From positions 1,116,001-1,180,000 of the forward strand of contig NZ_CP102590.1 in the NCBI RefSeq assembly GCF_032818155.1: a stretch of 64,000 bases of DNA, in the 5' to 3' direction. The DNA is from Niallia taxi (GTDB lineage: Bacteria; Bacillota; Bacilli; Bacillales; Cytobacillaceae). A program made the translations under genes and the position numbers. Within the stretch, counting starts at the first letter, position 1, and each line of letters starts with the position of its first letter. This document shows positions 29,027-37,134 of this stretch, one piece after another. Below the pieces are notes generated by a model. The model had not been told where the DNA came from and searched no databases. It saw only the letters and a program-made list of their open reading frames with translations.

Positions 29027-29923
29027 ATGGAAGCCTTTATGGTAATCGATATTGGCGGCACCTATATCAAGTATGCTGTCATGGATGAAACAGCAAAAAA
29101 ACGGAGAAGCGGCAAACTAGCAACACCTAAGGACGGATTGGACAGCTTCTTGCTGACTGTACAAAAAGTAGTTGAAGAAAATGCTGCTGACTTTAATCTT
29201 CAAGGATTAGCGATAAGCTCTCCAGGTGCAGTCGATGTAAAAACAGGTTTTATTGGCGGAGCAAGTGCAATTCCCTATATACATGGAGTTAACATGACTG
29301 GTCTCATCAAGGAGAGGACCGGACTCGAGACAACGATTGAAAATGACGCAAATTGCGCAGCCTTGGCAGAAGGCTGGTTAGGAGCAGCAAAAGAGGTTGA
29401 TTACTATATTTGTATAGTGATTGGAACAGGCATTGGCGGCAGCATCGTTCTAAACAAATCAATCCTACGCGGTGCTTCCCTTCATGGCGGAGAGTTCGGC
29501 TGCATGATTATGGGCACCTCCTTTAACGAACCGCTGCAAGCGACATGGAGTCTTAACGCTTCAACAAATGCCCTTGTGCAAGCAGTGAAAAATCAACAGT
29601 CACTCAGGAAAGAAACTCTAGGTGGAGAAGACGTATTCAAAATGGCTGAAGAAGGCGACCCAATTGCCCAACAAGCTCTTAGCAACTTTTATAAAAGGCT
29701 CGCAATCGGAATCTACAATTTACAATACGCAATAGATCCAGCGAAAATCCTGATTGGCGGTGGAATCAGTTCCCGTAAGGACGTCATAGCCGGAATTAAC
29801 CACGAATTACAGAAATTACGAAACGATGTTTCTACATTAGAGATAGAAGTAGAAGCATGTCAATTTGGAAATGATGCTAATTTAGTAGGAGCTTTGTTCC
29901 ATTTTTTGAATTCTAAGCATTGA
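29027..29923 (+). CDS. ROK-family sugar kinase
   Basis: This cytoplasmic kinase has 298 residues. The phosphate loop is MVIDIGGTYIKYAV near the N-terminus, the catalytic Asp lies in IENDANCAALAEGW, and VIGTGIGGSIV and ILIGGGISS are conserved. The cysteine-rich zinc motif of most ROK proteins is missing: the region reads HGGEFGCMIMG. The substrate is probably a monosaccharide or disaccharide from the glycan pathway (mannose, glucose or Man-GlcNAc). It is last in the transporter operon, and a terminator follows. Confidence 0.88.
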   Translation: MEAFMVIDIGGTYIKYAVMDETAKKRRSGKLATPKDGLDSFLLTVQKVVEENAADFNLQGLAISSPGAVDVKTGFIGGASAIPYIHGVNMTGLIKERTGLETTIENDANCAALAEGWLGAAKEVDYYICIVIGTGIGGSIVLNKSILRGASLHGGEFGCMIMGTSFNEPLQATWSLNASTNALVQAVKNQQSLRKETLGGEDVFKMAEEGDPIAQQALSNFYKRLAIGIYNLQYAIDPAKILIGGGISSRKDVIAGINHELQKLRNDVSTLEIEVEACQFGNDANLVGALFHFLNSKH

Positions 29924-30017
29924 TTAGAAAAGCGTATAAATATGCTGATAGCATGTAATGGTCTAATGCGAAGGGATTTATTAGGGAATAACTTCAACCT
30001 ATAAATGTGCAAGCTAA

Positions 30018-30046
30018 AACTCACCTTTTATAGGTGGGTTTTTTTA
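30018..30046 (+). terminator. Terminator after the glycan transporter operon
   Basis: AACTCACC pairs with GGTGGGTT, followed by a T run. Because the left arm is preceded by several A, it may also stop transcripts arriving from the opposite strand. Confidence 0.75.
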
Positions 30047-30124
30047 ATAGAATATTAAAATCCGAACAACTAGCGATGAAAGAGGATTCAGATACACACC
30101 AGTTACAGCGCACTTAAATCCTTG

Positions 30125-31420
30125 TTATTCTTGATACGTTATATTCAATAAAACGATGCTCACAATATAGAGTTCTCCCTTAGTCCATTGCTCGTATATC
30201 CCACCATTCTCCTCAACTGCTTTAATAACATTTCTAATTCCCATACCCTCAATCAACCGATTTTTACGAGTTTCGATTTCTGCTGTATTGAAATGGTTGG
30301 ATATTTCAATTGCTAAGTTATTTTTGAAGTAATCTACTTCTAAATTTACTTCCTTCATTTCAATTGATGTTAATCGTTTGCATGCATTAATGGAATTATC
30401 TAATAGATTACCGAATATTGCCACTAGCACATCGTCTTGTAAATTGATTTTTCTTGGCAAAAAGGCTTTAATATTGAATTTTATTCCTTTTGATAGTGCA
30501 TATGTATTTTTTTCATTTAACATGAAGTTCAAGGTATGGTTTTCAGTGAAAATTGTACTGTGTTCCTCTGTCAATGTGGAAAGGGAACGGCGGATGGAAT
30601 TGATAGCATCTTCAACTTCTCCTTTTTGTAGTTTGCTTAAAAGCACCAAATATTGATTTTTTAAATCATGATTAATAGCCTGTATTTCAGTTTGTGATTG
30701 TTTTACTTGATCATAAAATTTCATTTCATTCTCTAGGGTTTTGTTGTGAATGGTAGTTTGTACAAATTTTTCATAGTGATTAGATAAACTCACATAAAGA
30801 TATAGGATGCACAAGTTCATATATACAGTTCCGACAAACATAAGTGGAATTATAATATGAGGAAGGTTTGTTGAGCTTACTTCATTGATGAATGCTACAC
30901 ATAAAGTGAGTATGGATACAGAGGGGATAGAAGTAAGAGCAATTACTTTAAATAAATCTAACTGATGTTTGGACCAACTCCTTTTATAAACTTTAGTTTT
31001 TAAAAGTATAATGCAGATAATTTCAATTATTGTTGAAACGCTGGTGCTTGCTGAAACAAATATTAGATTATAAGATGAAATTTGCTTTAGTGGAAAGAAA
31101 CTAGAGAGAATTAAGTAGGAAAGATATTCACATCCTAATGATACAACTATGAGGACAGATGTCCAAAAAATTGATTTCTTTAAAGGAACATGGTTTTTGA
31201 TACCAACTGTTATTAAGATAGCTATGGTTAGTGCAATATTAATGAAAGGGACAATTTGAAGAGATACAATAAATCGCATTATACTAGAAGTGAGAAATAA
31301 AGCCAGTAATAATATATTTATTTTAGAAATGTACCGTCTTTTAATTTTACCGTAACTGGAGAAAAAATAATTTGCTAGAATAATATTAGCACATAAATTT
31401 AAAATCGTTATTATAATCAT
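30125..31420 (-). CDS. AgrC-like quorum-type sensor histidine kinase (GHKL)
   Basis: This protein has 431 residues. About six to seven N-terminal helices (1-210) are followed by a cytoplasmic part with the His in QAINHDLKNQYLVLL and a GHKL ATPase whose N box is NLLDNSINACKRL. This architecture is that of AgrC/ComD peptide-sensing kinases. It overlaps the upstream LytTR gene by 4 bases (ATGA). No Agr-type signal gene is present, so the peptide encoded across the divergent promoter may be its own signal, as for nisin. Confidence 0.85.
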   Translation of the reverse strand: MIIITILNLCANIILANYFFSSYGKIKRRYISKINILLLALFLTSSIMRFIVSLQIVPFINIALTIAILITVGIKNHVPLKKSIFWTSVLIVVSLGCEYLSYLILSSFFPLKQISSYNLIFVSASTSVSTIIEIICIILLKTKVYKRSWSKHQLDLFKVIALTSIPSVSILTLCVAFINEVSSTNLPHIIIPLMFVGTVYMNLCILYLYVSLSNHYEKFVQTTIHNKTLENEMKFYDQVKQSQTEIQAINHDLKNQYLVLLSKLQKGEVEDAINSIRRSLSTLTEEHSTIFTENHTLNFMLNEKNTYALSKGIKFNIKAFLPRKINLQDDVLVAIFGNLLDNSINACKRLTSIEMKEVNLEVDYFKNNLAIEISNHFNTAEIETRKNRLIEGMGIRNVIKAVEENGGIYEQWTKGELYIVSIVLLNITYQE

Positions 31421-32127
31421 CGGATTTTTTCTCTCAATTTCATCAAGATAGATTTTCTTGCTGCTAACTTATAGTTTTTACTGATAGGAATCCAAATATC
31501 TGGACTTTTGTCCTTATCAAGTGTTAGATAATCATTCCGAATTTCACGAACAAAACGTATATTAATAACGTAAGAATTATGCACTCTAACAAAGTTATCA
31601 TCTAAATTTGCTAGTAAATCTCTAGTTGTCATTATTACGGTGTAATCTTCTTCTAGTGTGTGGATTAATACTTTTCGCATGTTTTTCTCAAAAAACACAA
31701 TTTCTTGAAGAGGAAGTGTATAGTTCACTTTATTAAATTGAAATACGAAGTGTTTCTCATCAATATTAAGGTACTTTATCACCTTATCTAAAACGGGAAA
31801 TAGCTTCTCCTCATTCAAAGGTTTTAAGATATAATCGAATGTATGCAGTTTAAATACTTCCATTGCATAACTATCGAAGCTTGTTATAAAAACAATAGGA
31901 ACTTGGGCGTTTAACTCACGAATCCTACTTGCAATTTCTAAACCAGAACTGTCAGGAAACTCAATATCTAAAATGAATAAATGATAGTTTGATTTTGAAA
32001 GAAATTCTATTAGTTTTATTGGATTATGAAAAACATCAATAGAAAAAGTTGGATTGTATTTTTTAATAAGGGCTTCTGTCTGACTAGTAACCTCAAAAAT
32101 ATCATCGCATATTGCTATGTTTATCAA
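31417..32127 (-). CDS. LytTR-family response regulator
   Basis: This protein has 236 residues: receiver 1-120 with acidic pair DD (about residues 8-9), phospho-Asp in LFILDIEFPDSSG and Lys in YILKPLNEEKL, then a LytTR DNA-binding domain (about 130-235; FVRVHNSYVINIRFVREI). It is the partner of the AgrC-like kinase that follows. It faces away from the RiPP-like operon and probably activates it through the shared 298-base intergenic region. Confidence 0.9.
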   Translation of the reverse strand: MINIAICDDIFEVTSQTEALIKKYNPTFSIDVFHNPIKLIEFLSKSNYHLFILDIEFPDSSGLEIASRIRELNAQVPIVFITSFDSYAMEVFKLHTFDYILKPLNEEKLFPVLDKVIKYLNIDEKHFVFQFNKVNYTLPLQEIVFFEKNMRKVLIHTLEEDYTVIMTTRDLLANLDDNFVRVHNSYVINIRFVREIRNDYLTLDKDKSPDIWIPISKNYKLAARKSILMKLREKIR

Positions 32128-32195
32128 TCAAACCACCTCCGTTAATATTCAATTCCATTTTACCTTCCGTTCATTAAATATAGCAATTAATATTA

Positions 32196-32211
32196 TGTGA
32201 TTAATCTCACA
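32196..32211. promoter_or_regulatory. Fnr-type box proximal to the LytTR gene
   Basis: TGTGA-TTAATC-TCACA is a perfect match to the Bacillus Fnr box TGTGA-N6-TCACA. Its centre is about 41 bases upstream of a plausible start site for the leftward LytTR/AgrC transcript, the usual class II position. Confidence 0.6.
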
Positions 32212-32221
32212 AGTTTATTTA

Positions 32222-32273
32222 TACATGTAAACAACACTAGTTATTACTTATAAATGACCAAACATTACATGTA
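32222..32273. repeat. Two TACATGTA palindromes 44 bases apart
   Basis: TACATGTA occurs at 32222-32229 and 32266-32273, about four helical turns apart, between the two Fnr-type boxes. They could be regulator sites, perhaps of the LytTR protein, though they do not match a LytTR consensus that I know. Confidence 0.3.
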
Positions 32274-32292
32274 GGTTAAAGGGTGAATTACG

Positions 32293-32308
32293 TGTGATAT
32301 CTTTCACA
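32293..32308. promoter_or_regulatory. Fnr-type box proximal to the precursor gene
   Basis: TGTGA-TATCTT-TCACA is a second perfect Fnr-type box, 97 bases from the first. Its centre lies about 92 bases before the start predicted from TTGACG/TTACAA. A start near 32342 would instead give the classic -41.5 position. Confidence 0.6.
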
Positions 32309-32355
32309 TAAGGACAAGGTATTTTTCGTAAATGTATTTTCTTTTAAGAAATCTA

Positions 32356-32386
32356 TTGACGAGCCATAAAATACCTTTGTTACAAA
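32356..32386 (+). promoter_or_regulatory. Candidate promoter of the RiPP-like operon
   Basis: TTGACG (32356-32361) is followed after 18 bases by TTACAA (32380-32385). The -10 element is weak, which fits a promoter needing an activator. Confidence 0.4.
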
Positions 32387-32425
32387 TATACAAATCCTTC
32401 TGTAGAGGATGGGGTGGTGATTTAA

Positions 32426-32491
32426 ATGAAAAAAGTTACAGTTCGTCGTGCGACCAAAGTAGAAGCAACAACGTGGTGGATTATTATCTAA
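32426..32491 (+). CDS. Putative RiPP precursor peptide, 21 residues
   Basis: The gene starts at ATG 32426 after a GGTGGTGA ribosome binding site. The peptide begins MKKVTVRRATK, continues VEA and ends TTWWIII. The basic N-terminal half looks like a leader and the hydrophobic Trp/Ile end like a core. There is no Cys, Ser or C-terminal Asn, so a lanthipeptide or microcin C-like product is unlikely. It is the first gene of an operon with an E1-like enzyme bearing a PqqD-like domain, a metalloprotease and exporters, and it sits directly behind the regulated divergent promoter. I recognise no close homologue; the modification is unknown. Confidence 0.6.
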   Translation: MKKVTVRRATKVEATTWWIII

Positions 32492-32609
32492 TTTAGAAAA
32501 TAGTCCAAAAACTAGCACTAAGTTAGTATATCTGACCTTAATTTTTATTGGGGAGATATTCTTCCTTAGTGTCTTTTTAATCATATGAAATAATTATTGG
32601 AGAGGAAAT

Positions 32610-33746
32610 ATGAAATATAAACAACCACGAGTAAAACCAATCTATCCATTGTATAGGTTAAATGAAAACGAATTTAGAATTGGAGCGCAACTAGGTATTA
32701 CAGCAGAATTTAATGATCCAGAAAAACAAATGTGGGAGTTAGCCAAAAGGTTGGATGGACGCAATCTTAGGGAAGTCATTAATGAAGTTAGAGAATTATT
32801 TCCAGAACTAACTGTAGAAGATATTTTAGAGGGAGTTCAGTTGTTGGATGAAGAAGGTTTTATTGAAGAAACCTTTAAAGATAACGGAAAAAAAGTACCT
32901 GAACGTTACAAACCCAATGTAAATTATTTTAGTAGATTTATTGGAACTGAAAAAAATCGTTATGACATTCAACAAAAAATAAGTAATACAACAATTTTAT
33001 TATTAGGACTTGGAGGCGGAGGTTCAAACATTTTAACTCTTCTTGCTGGATTGGGTCCAAAGAAAGTTATCATCCTCGATTATGATATCGTCGAAGAAGG
33101 AAACTTAGGTAGACAACTATTATATCGGGAAAAGGATATAGGTAAACTTAAAACAGAAGTAGCACTACGAGCTTTAAAAGAAATGAACTCAACAATAGAA
33201 ATAGAAGCACATAATTTAAAAATTACAACCCCAGATGATGTGCTAGCTTTTGCTGAAGGAATAGATTTAGTAATTTGTGCTATTGATGAACCGCCATTCA
33301 TAGCACAAAGAATTGTGAATCAAGCAATAGTCCGTGCTAATTTACCTTGTGTTTTTGGTGCTTCTCAAGTAAGTCGCGGAAGAGTTTATACAGTTATACC
33401 TAAGGTTACAGGCTGTTTCGATTGTCTAAACTTGCAATACAGCATAAATGATCCACAATTTGTTGAACAATTTATAGGTTTTAGAAATATTAATTTTTCC
33501 CCACCAACCGTTGCATATGCACCTGGAATTTACCAGCTGACTGCAGCAATAGTTGATGAAGCAGTTAGAGTTATAACTGGTTATGCCCAACCGAGAAGTT
33601 TAGGAACACAATATGAAATTAATTTTGAAGATGGTTCTTCTTTTACTCATCCTACTTGGAGTAGAAATGAAAAACAATGTCCAACATGTGGGAAGGGGAA
33701 TATTTCTGACTGGGAAATATTCCAATATTATGAGAATAAGAAATAA
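32610..33746 (+). CDS. E1/ThiF-family adenylating enzyme with N-terminal RRE-like domain
   Basis: Residues 1-95 resemble a PqqD-type winged helix used as a RiPP precursor-recognition element (YPLYRLNENEFRIG; LTVEDILEGVQLLDEEGFIE). Residues 120-378 form a complete E1-like domain: nucleotide loop LLLGLGGGGSN (Gly-rich at 133-138), ribose-binding ILDYDIVEEGNLGRQ, VICAIDEP with the catalytic-region Asp, and zinc cysteines C269, C272, C357 and C360. Because the ATP and zinc sites are intact, it probably activates a carboxylate, most simply the C-terminus of the 21-residue peptide, as MccB, ThiF and MoeB do. It is not fused to a YcaO domain and none is nearby. Confidence 0.85.
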   Translation: MKYKQPRVKPIYPLYRLNENEFRIGAQLGITAEFNDPEKQMWELAKRLDGRNLREVINEVRELFPELTVEDILEGVQLLDEEGFIEETFKDNGKKVPERYKPNVNYFSRFIGTEKNRYDIQQKISNTTILLLGLGGGGSNILTLLAGLGPKKVIILDYDIVEEGNLGRQLLYREKDIGKLKTEVALRALKEMNSTIEIEAHNLKITTPDDVLAFAEGIDLVICAIDEPPFIAQRIVNQAIVRANLPCVFGASQVSRGRVYTVIPKVTGCFDCLNLQYSINDPQFVEQFIGFRNINFSPPTVAYAPGIYQLTAAIVDEAVRVITGYAQPRSLGTQYEINFEDGSSFTHPTWSRNEKQCPTCGKGNISDWEIFQYYENKK

Positions 33747-33763
33747 GGAAATGAGGTGAAAGT

Positions 33764-34687
33764 ATGCCAAGCAATATGATTGTAAAACACATAGCTAGTA
33801 GAAATTTAAAAAATGGAAAAGCAGTTATTATTGCTTCCGATTCAATTCCACTCGTTGTTGAAAGTGAAATTGCTGACATGTTAATAGAAGATCCCATGTA
33901 TTTAAATAACTTTAATCAAGATGTGAAATTAATATTTGAACAAAGTGGGTATTTTCAGAAACCTGAAGAAGAAGCGAAAACAATGCCAATAGAACAGACA
34001 ACGACTAGATGGAACTTATATCGCAAGCTATTTTTATTTGTCGGTATACTTTCACTTATTATTATTATTTCTGCTCTTCCTTTTACAGAGGGAATCCCAA
34101 CAGGAAATAAAATATTGGCACAAAATGTGCCCTTTTTTTATACATTACTGTGTGTTCTCCTTGTTGCAGTATTAACCAGTCTCTTACATGAGTATATGCA
34201 CATTTTTTTCTCGCACTCGGGTAAGAGATTAAAAAATATTATTAGGGTACAATTTATAAACTCGACAGCAACCGTTTCAATGTCACATATTTGGGTATGG
34301 TCACTATTTTCCAGATTAATTGCGTTATCAGCTGGTTTAATTTCGGATTTATTTCTATTAGCTATGGTTACAATAACACAAATTTTTATTTCGTATTGGG
34401 TTTTAATAGTGACGTCGGCTGTTTTGTGGGTTCGGATATTATGGCAATTTCGTTTTCAAAAAAAATGTGATGGTCAATTACTCATTCAAACATTGATGGA
34501 CAACCCGTTATTTGGTGATGTGATAGAACTTACTGATAATCCTTTAGAGCAAAGGAAAGAAAAGAATATATTTAGGATACTTAAGACTATAGGTTATACC
34601 ATCAATGCTCTTCTCTTAATATTCTGGTGTTTACCATTTATTTTGAGTATGTATAGATACTTAATTAACTATGTATCTATGAATTAG
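33764..34687 (+). CDS. Membrane zinc metalloprotease (HExxH), leader-processing candidate
   Basis: This protein has 307 residues. A soluble N-terminal part (1-85) is followed by four or more hydrophobic segments. The zinc motif LLHEYMHIFFSH (His142, Glu143, His146) lies in the second one. The arrangement is like the M50-type peptide metalloproteases found with peptide operons such as yydFGHIJ, but overall similarity is low. It lies 17 bases after the E1-like gene. The likely role is to cut the modified peptide during export, or immunity. Confidence 0.65.
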   Translation: MPSNMIVKHIASRNLKNGKAVIIASDSIPLVVESEIADMLIEDPMYLNNFNQDVKLIFEQSGYFQKPEEEAKTMPIEQTTTRWNLYRKLFLFVGILSLIIIISALPFTEGIPTGNKILAQNVPFFYTLLCVLLVAVLTSLLHEYMHIFFSHSGKRLKNIIRVQFINSTATVSMSHIWVWSLFSRLIALSAGLISDLFLLAMVTITQIFISYWVLIVTSAVLWVRILWQFRFQKKCDGQLLIQTLMDNPLFGDVIELTDNPLEQRKEKNIFRILKTIGYTINALLLIFWCLPFILSMYRYLINYVSMN

Positions 34688-34720
34688 CAATTAATAAGTC
34701 AAATATTTATCGAGGTGGTT

Positions 34721-35644
34721 ATGACACAAAAAGATAATAAGTTACAAATAATTTCGCTGAAAAAGGTTTATAAAAAAAATAATATTGTAGCTAATTCTGA
34801 CCTTACAATGTCTTTTAAGGCTGGTGAGGTTATTGCAATAATTGGGCACAATGGTGCTGGGAAATCGACATTATTAAATCAAATTTTAGGATTGGTAAAG
34901 CCAACTTCTGGAGTCATCCAATATGATGGAGTTAATTTTGTTAATAATCCTCAAAAAGCTAGAGCTTGCGTTTCTCTAATGCCTCAATTTCAAGCGCCTT
35001 TAACTGGTGTTACGATGAAACAAGCAATTGAATCGATATTTTTAATTCGTGGTGGAAGAAAAAAAGACATGAAAACAATAACGAATATTCTCATGAAGAA
35101 TCTGCAAATTGAGAATTATGCAGTACATTCGGGGGATAAGCTTTCCGGAGGTTTACAGAGACTAACTTCCTTTGCTATGACGGTAGTTTTTCCATCACCA
35201 ATTTTATTATTTGATGAACCGACAAATGACGTTGATCCAATACGTCGAAAGTTAATCTGGCAATATATGAAAAAACTCGCTTCTAATGGGCATATTGTTA
35301 TTGTAGTATCACATAATTTACTTGAAATAGAGCAGTATGCGGATAGATATATCATGCTAGAAAAGGGACAAATATTAAGAGAATCAGCAATCCTCACGAA
35401 TCCTGCAATATCCGTAAGTATTTTAAGTATTTTTATTCAAGATACGGATGTTTTATGTGAGATACCTATAAATATAGAGGTTAAATATATTGAAAAAGAG
35501 CATAAAGTAGATTTAATTTTAAAACCAGAGCATGTTTTAAGTACATTGGAATGGACCCTGCAACAACTTCGGATAGGGAGGATTTCTAATTATAAACTTT
35601 CTCCTATTTCTCTTGTATATGCTTACGAAGGTCTTAAAACATGA
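34721..35644 (+). CDS. ABC transporter ATP-binding protein (pair 1)
   Basis: This protein has 307 residues. Walker A is GHNGAGKST, the signature LSGGLQRLTSFAM is slightly unusual, Walker B is ILLFDEPTNDV, and the switch His is VVSHNLLE. About 80 extra C-terminal residues follow the ATPase domain. ATG 34721 follows CGAGGTGG. The stop codon overlaps the next gene, an ABC-2 permease, so the two form a transporter. Export of the peptide or self-immunity are both possible. Confidence 0.85.
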   Translation: MTQKDNKLQIISLKKVYKKNNIVANSDLTMSFKAGEVIAIIGHNGAGKSTLLNQILGLVKPTSGVIQYDGVNFVNNPQKARACVSLMPQFQAPLTGVTMKQAIESIFLIRGGRKKDMKTITNILMKNLQIENYAVHSGDKLSGGLQRLTSFAMTVVFPSPILLFDEPTNDVDPIRRKLIWQYMKKLASNGHIVIVVSHNLLEIEQYADRYIMLEKGQILRESAILTNPAISVSILSIFIQDTDVLCEIPINIEVKYIEKEHKVDLILKPEHVLSTLEWTLQQLRIGRISNYKLSPISLVYAYEGLKT

Positions 35645-36393
35645 GAGGAAATCTGATGGTTAATCCGATTTCTAAACAATTAGTAGGTTTGATTCGTTGG
35701 AGTTTATTGCGGCATAAGCATCTTTTAGTTGTTTTTTCGTTTACGCAGATAGTTCTTTCATTAGCGATAGTATACGGATTAGCACTCATGCTTCCAAATC
35801 TAGATGGAGAATCAACTATCTACTTATCTTCTGGATCAATTACATTGGGGATAATAGCTGTTGGTTGTGTTCTATCAGGCCAAATTGTAAATACAGCCAA
35901 GCTAGAAGGAATAATTTATTATCAAAAAACTTTACCAGTCTATCGTTTAAATATTATTTTGGCTGACATTATTATATGGGGATTTGCTTCGATACCAGGA
36001 ATTTTTATGAGCAGCATAGCAGCAATTTTTCGATTTCGATTAAATATTGATGTTTCTTTCCAAAGTTTATTAGTTATAGTTTTGGTGCAAATTAGTATGA
36101 TTTGTATTGGATTTGCCATAGCATATTGGTTTTCGGCAAATACGGTTGCTTTAGTAACTCAAATAATAATGATTGGAGGATTACTTTTTTCGCCCATTTT
36201 GTATCCAACCGATAGATTGCCGAATTGGACAAAGATTATTTACGAAAATTTGCCGTTTGTGCCAGCAAGTAAGCTTATTAGATCGACTTTATTTAACAAT
36301 GGGTCAGTTTCTATTCGGGAAGTAATTGTGGTATCGATCTGGGGAATAGTTACTTTGTTGTTATCATTAATTGCATTGTCGAGGAGAGAGTAA
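35641..36393 (+). CDS. ABC-2 type permease (pair 1)
   Basis: This 250-residue membrane protein has about six helices and an ABC-2 layout (long first loop, LPVYRLNIILADIIIWGF, then ILYPTDRLPNW before the last helices). The ATG at 35641 overlaps the ATPase stop (ATGA). A second ATG at 35656 has a better-spaced GAGAGG and may be the real start. Confidence 0.8.
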   Translation: MRGNLMVNPISKQLVGLIRWSLLRHKHLLVVFSFTQIVLSLAIVYGLALMLPNLDGESTIYLSSGSITLGIIAVGCVLSGQIVNTAKLEGIIYYQKTLPVYRLNIILADIIIWGFASIPGIFMSSIAAIFRFRLNIDVSFQSLLVIVLVQISMICIGFAIAYWFSANTVALVTQIIMIGGLLFSPILYPTDRLPNWTKIIYENLPFVPASKLIRSTLFNNGSVSIREVIVVSIWGIVTLLLSLIALSRRE

Positions 36394-36396
36394 GTA

Positions 36397-37134
36397 ATGG
36401 CTAGAATCAATGTAACAAATTTATACAAGACAATTGAAAACAAAGGGTTGGTGAACAATGCAAATTTAAGGGTTAATAATGGCGAAATTTGTGCAGTAAT
36501 CGGTCCTAACGGAGCAGGGAAAACTTCCTTAATAAAATGTATTTTAGGACTTTTGAAGCAAGATGTTGGAGACATACTTATTAATGAACAGGAAATGACT
36601 GCTATTACACGAAATGACCTATTAAAAGAGATAGGCACAGTTTTACAGTTTCCGGTAATGATCGGAAGATTAACCGTTGAACAAGTTTTTGTTGAGCACT
36701 TTCATTACTATGGAGTAAAAACTACAGGAGTTATGCAAGAGTTATTAAGAAAAGTAGAGTTGCCAGTTTCTATGAACAGCTTAGCTAAAAATCTATCCTT
36801 AGGAATGAAACAACGTTTATTATTATGTTTAGCTTTGGCGCATAAACCAAATATATTGATTCTTGATGAACCTTTTAATGGGCTAGATGTGGATGGAATC
36901 AGGTTAATGAAAGATATTTTAAAAGATTTTGCGGAAATGGGTAATAGCGTCCTTATAACGAGTCATTCACTAAATGAACTTCAGGATATAGCTACAAATG
37001 TAGTGTTTATGAAGAACGGTACTACCACCCATAATCAAAAGATGGAAGAAATTGTCCGGGATTTTGAAGGTGGATTGCTTCAATATTACGAGGAAGCTAA
37101 AACTTTAACTAGTGAGGAGGTAGGTAGGAGATGA
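36397..37134 (+). CDS. ABC transporter ATP-binding protein (pair 2)
   Basis: This protein has 245 residues with Walker A GPNGAGKTSLIKC, signature LSLGMKQRLLLCLALAHKP, Walker B ILILDEPFNGLD and switch His ITSHSL. It is of the short ATPase type found in BcrA-like or lantibiotic-immunity exporters. It overlaps the next permease gene by 4 bases. Confidence 0.85.
   Translation: MARINVTNLYKTIENKGLVNNANLRVNNGEICAVIGPNGAGKTSLIKCILGLLKQDVGDILINEQEMTAITRNDLLKEIGTVLQFPVMIGRLTVEQVFVEHFHYYGVKTTGVMQELLRKVELPVSMNSLAKNLSLGMKQRLLLCLALAHKPNILILDEPFNGLDVDGIRLMKDILKDFAEMGNSVLITSHSLNELQDIATNVVFMKNGTTTHNQKMEEIVRDFEGGLLQYYEEAKTLTSEEVGRR

Noticed and set aside
32288..32584. 98-codon minus-strand ORF over the precursor gene
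   Set aside because: It has no ribosome binding site, low-complexity composition (Phe, Asn, Cys, His) and overlaps the regulated promoter and precursor. It is a shadow frame in AT-rich DNA.
32426..33746. Microcin C (mcc) operon
   Set aside because: The precursor does not end in Asn, and the carboxy-aminopropyl and MccF-type immunity genes are absent.
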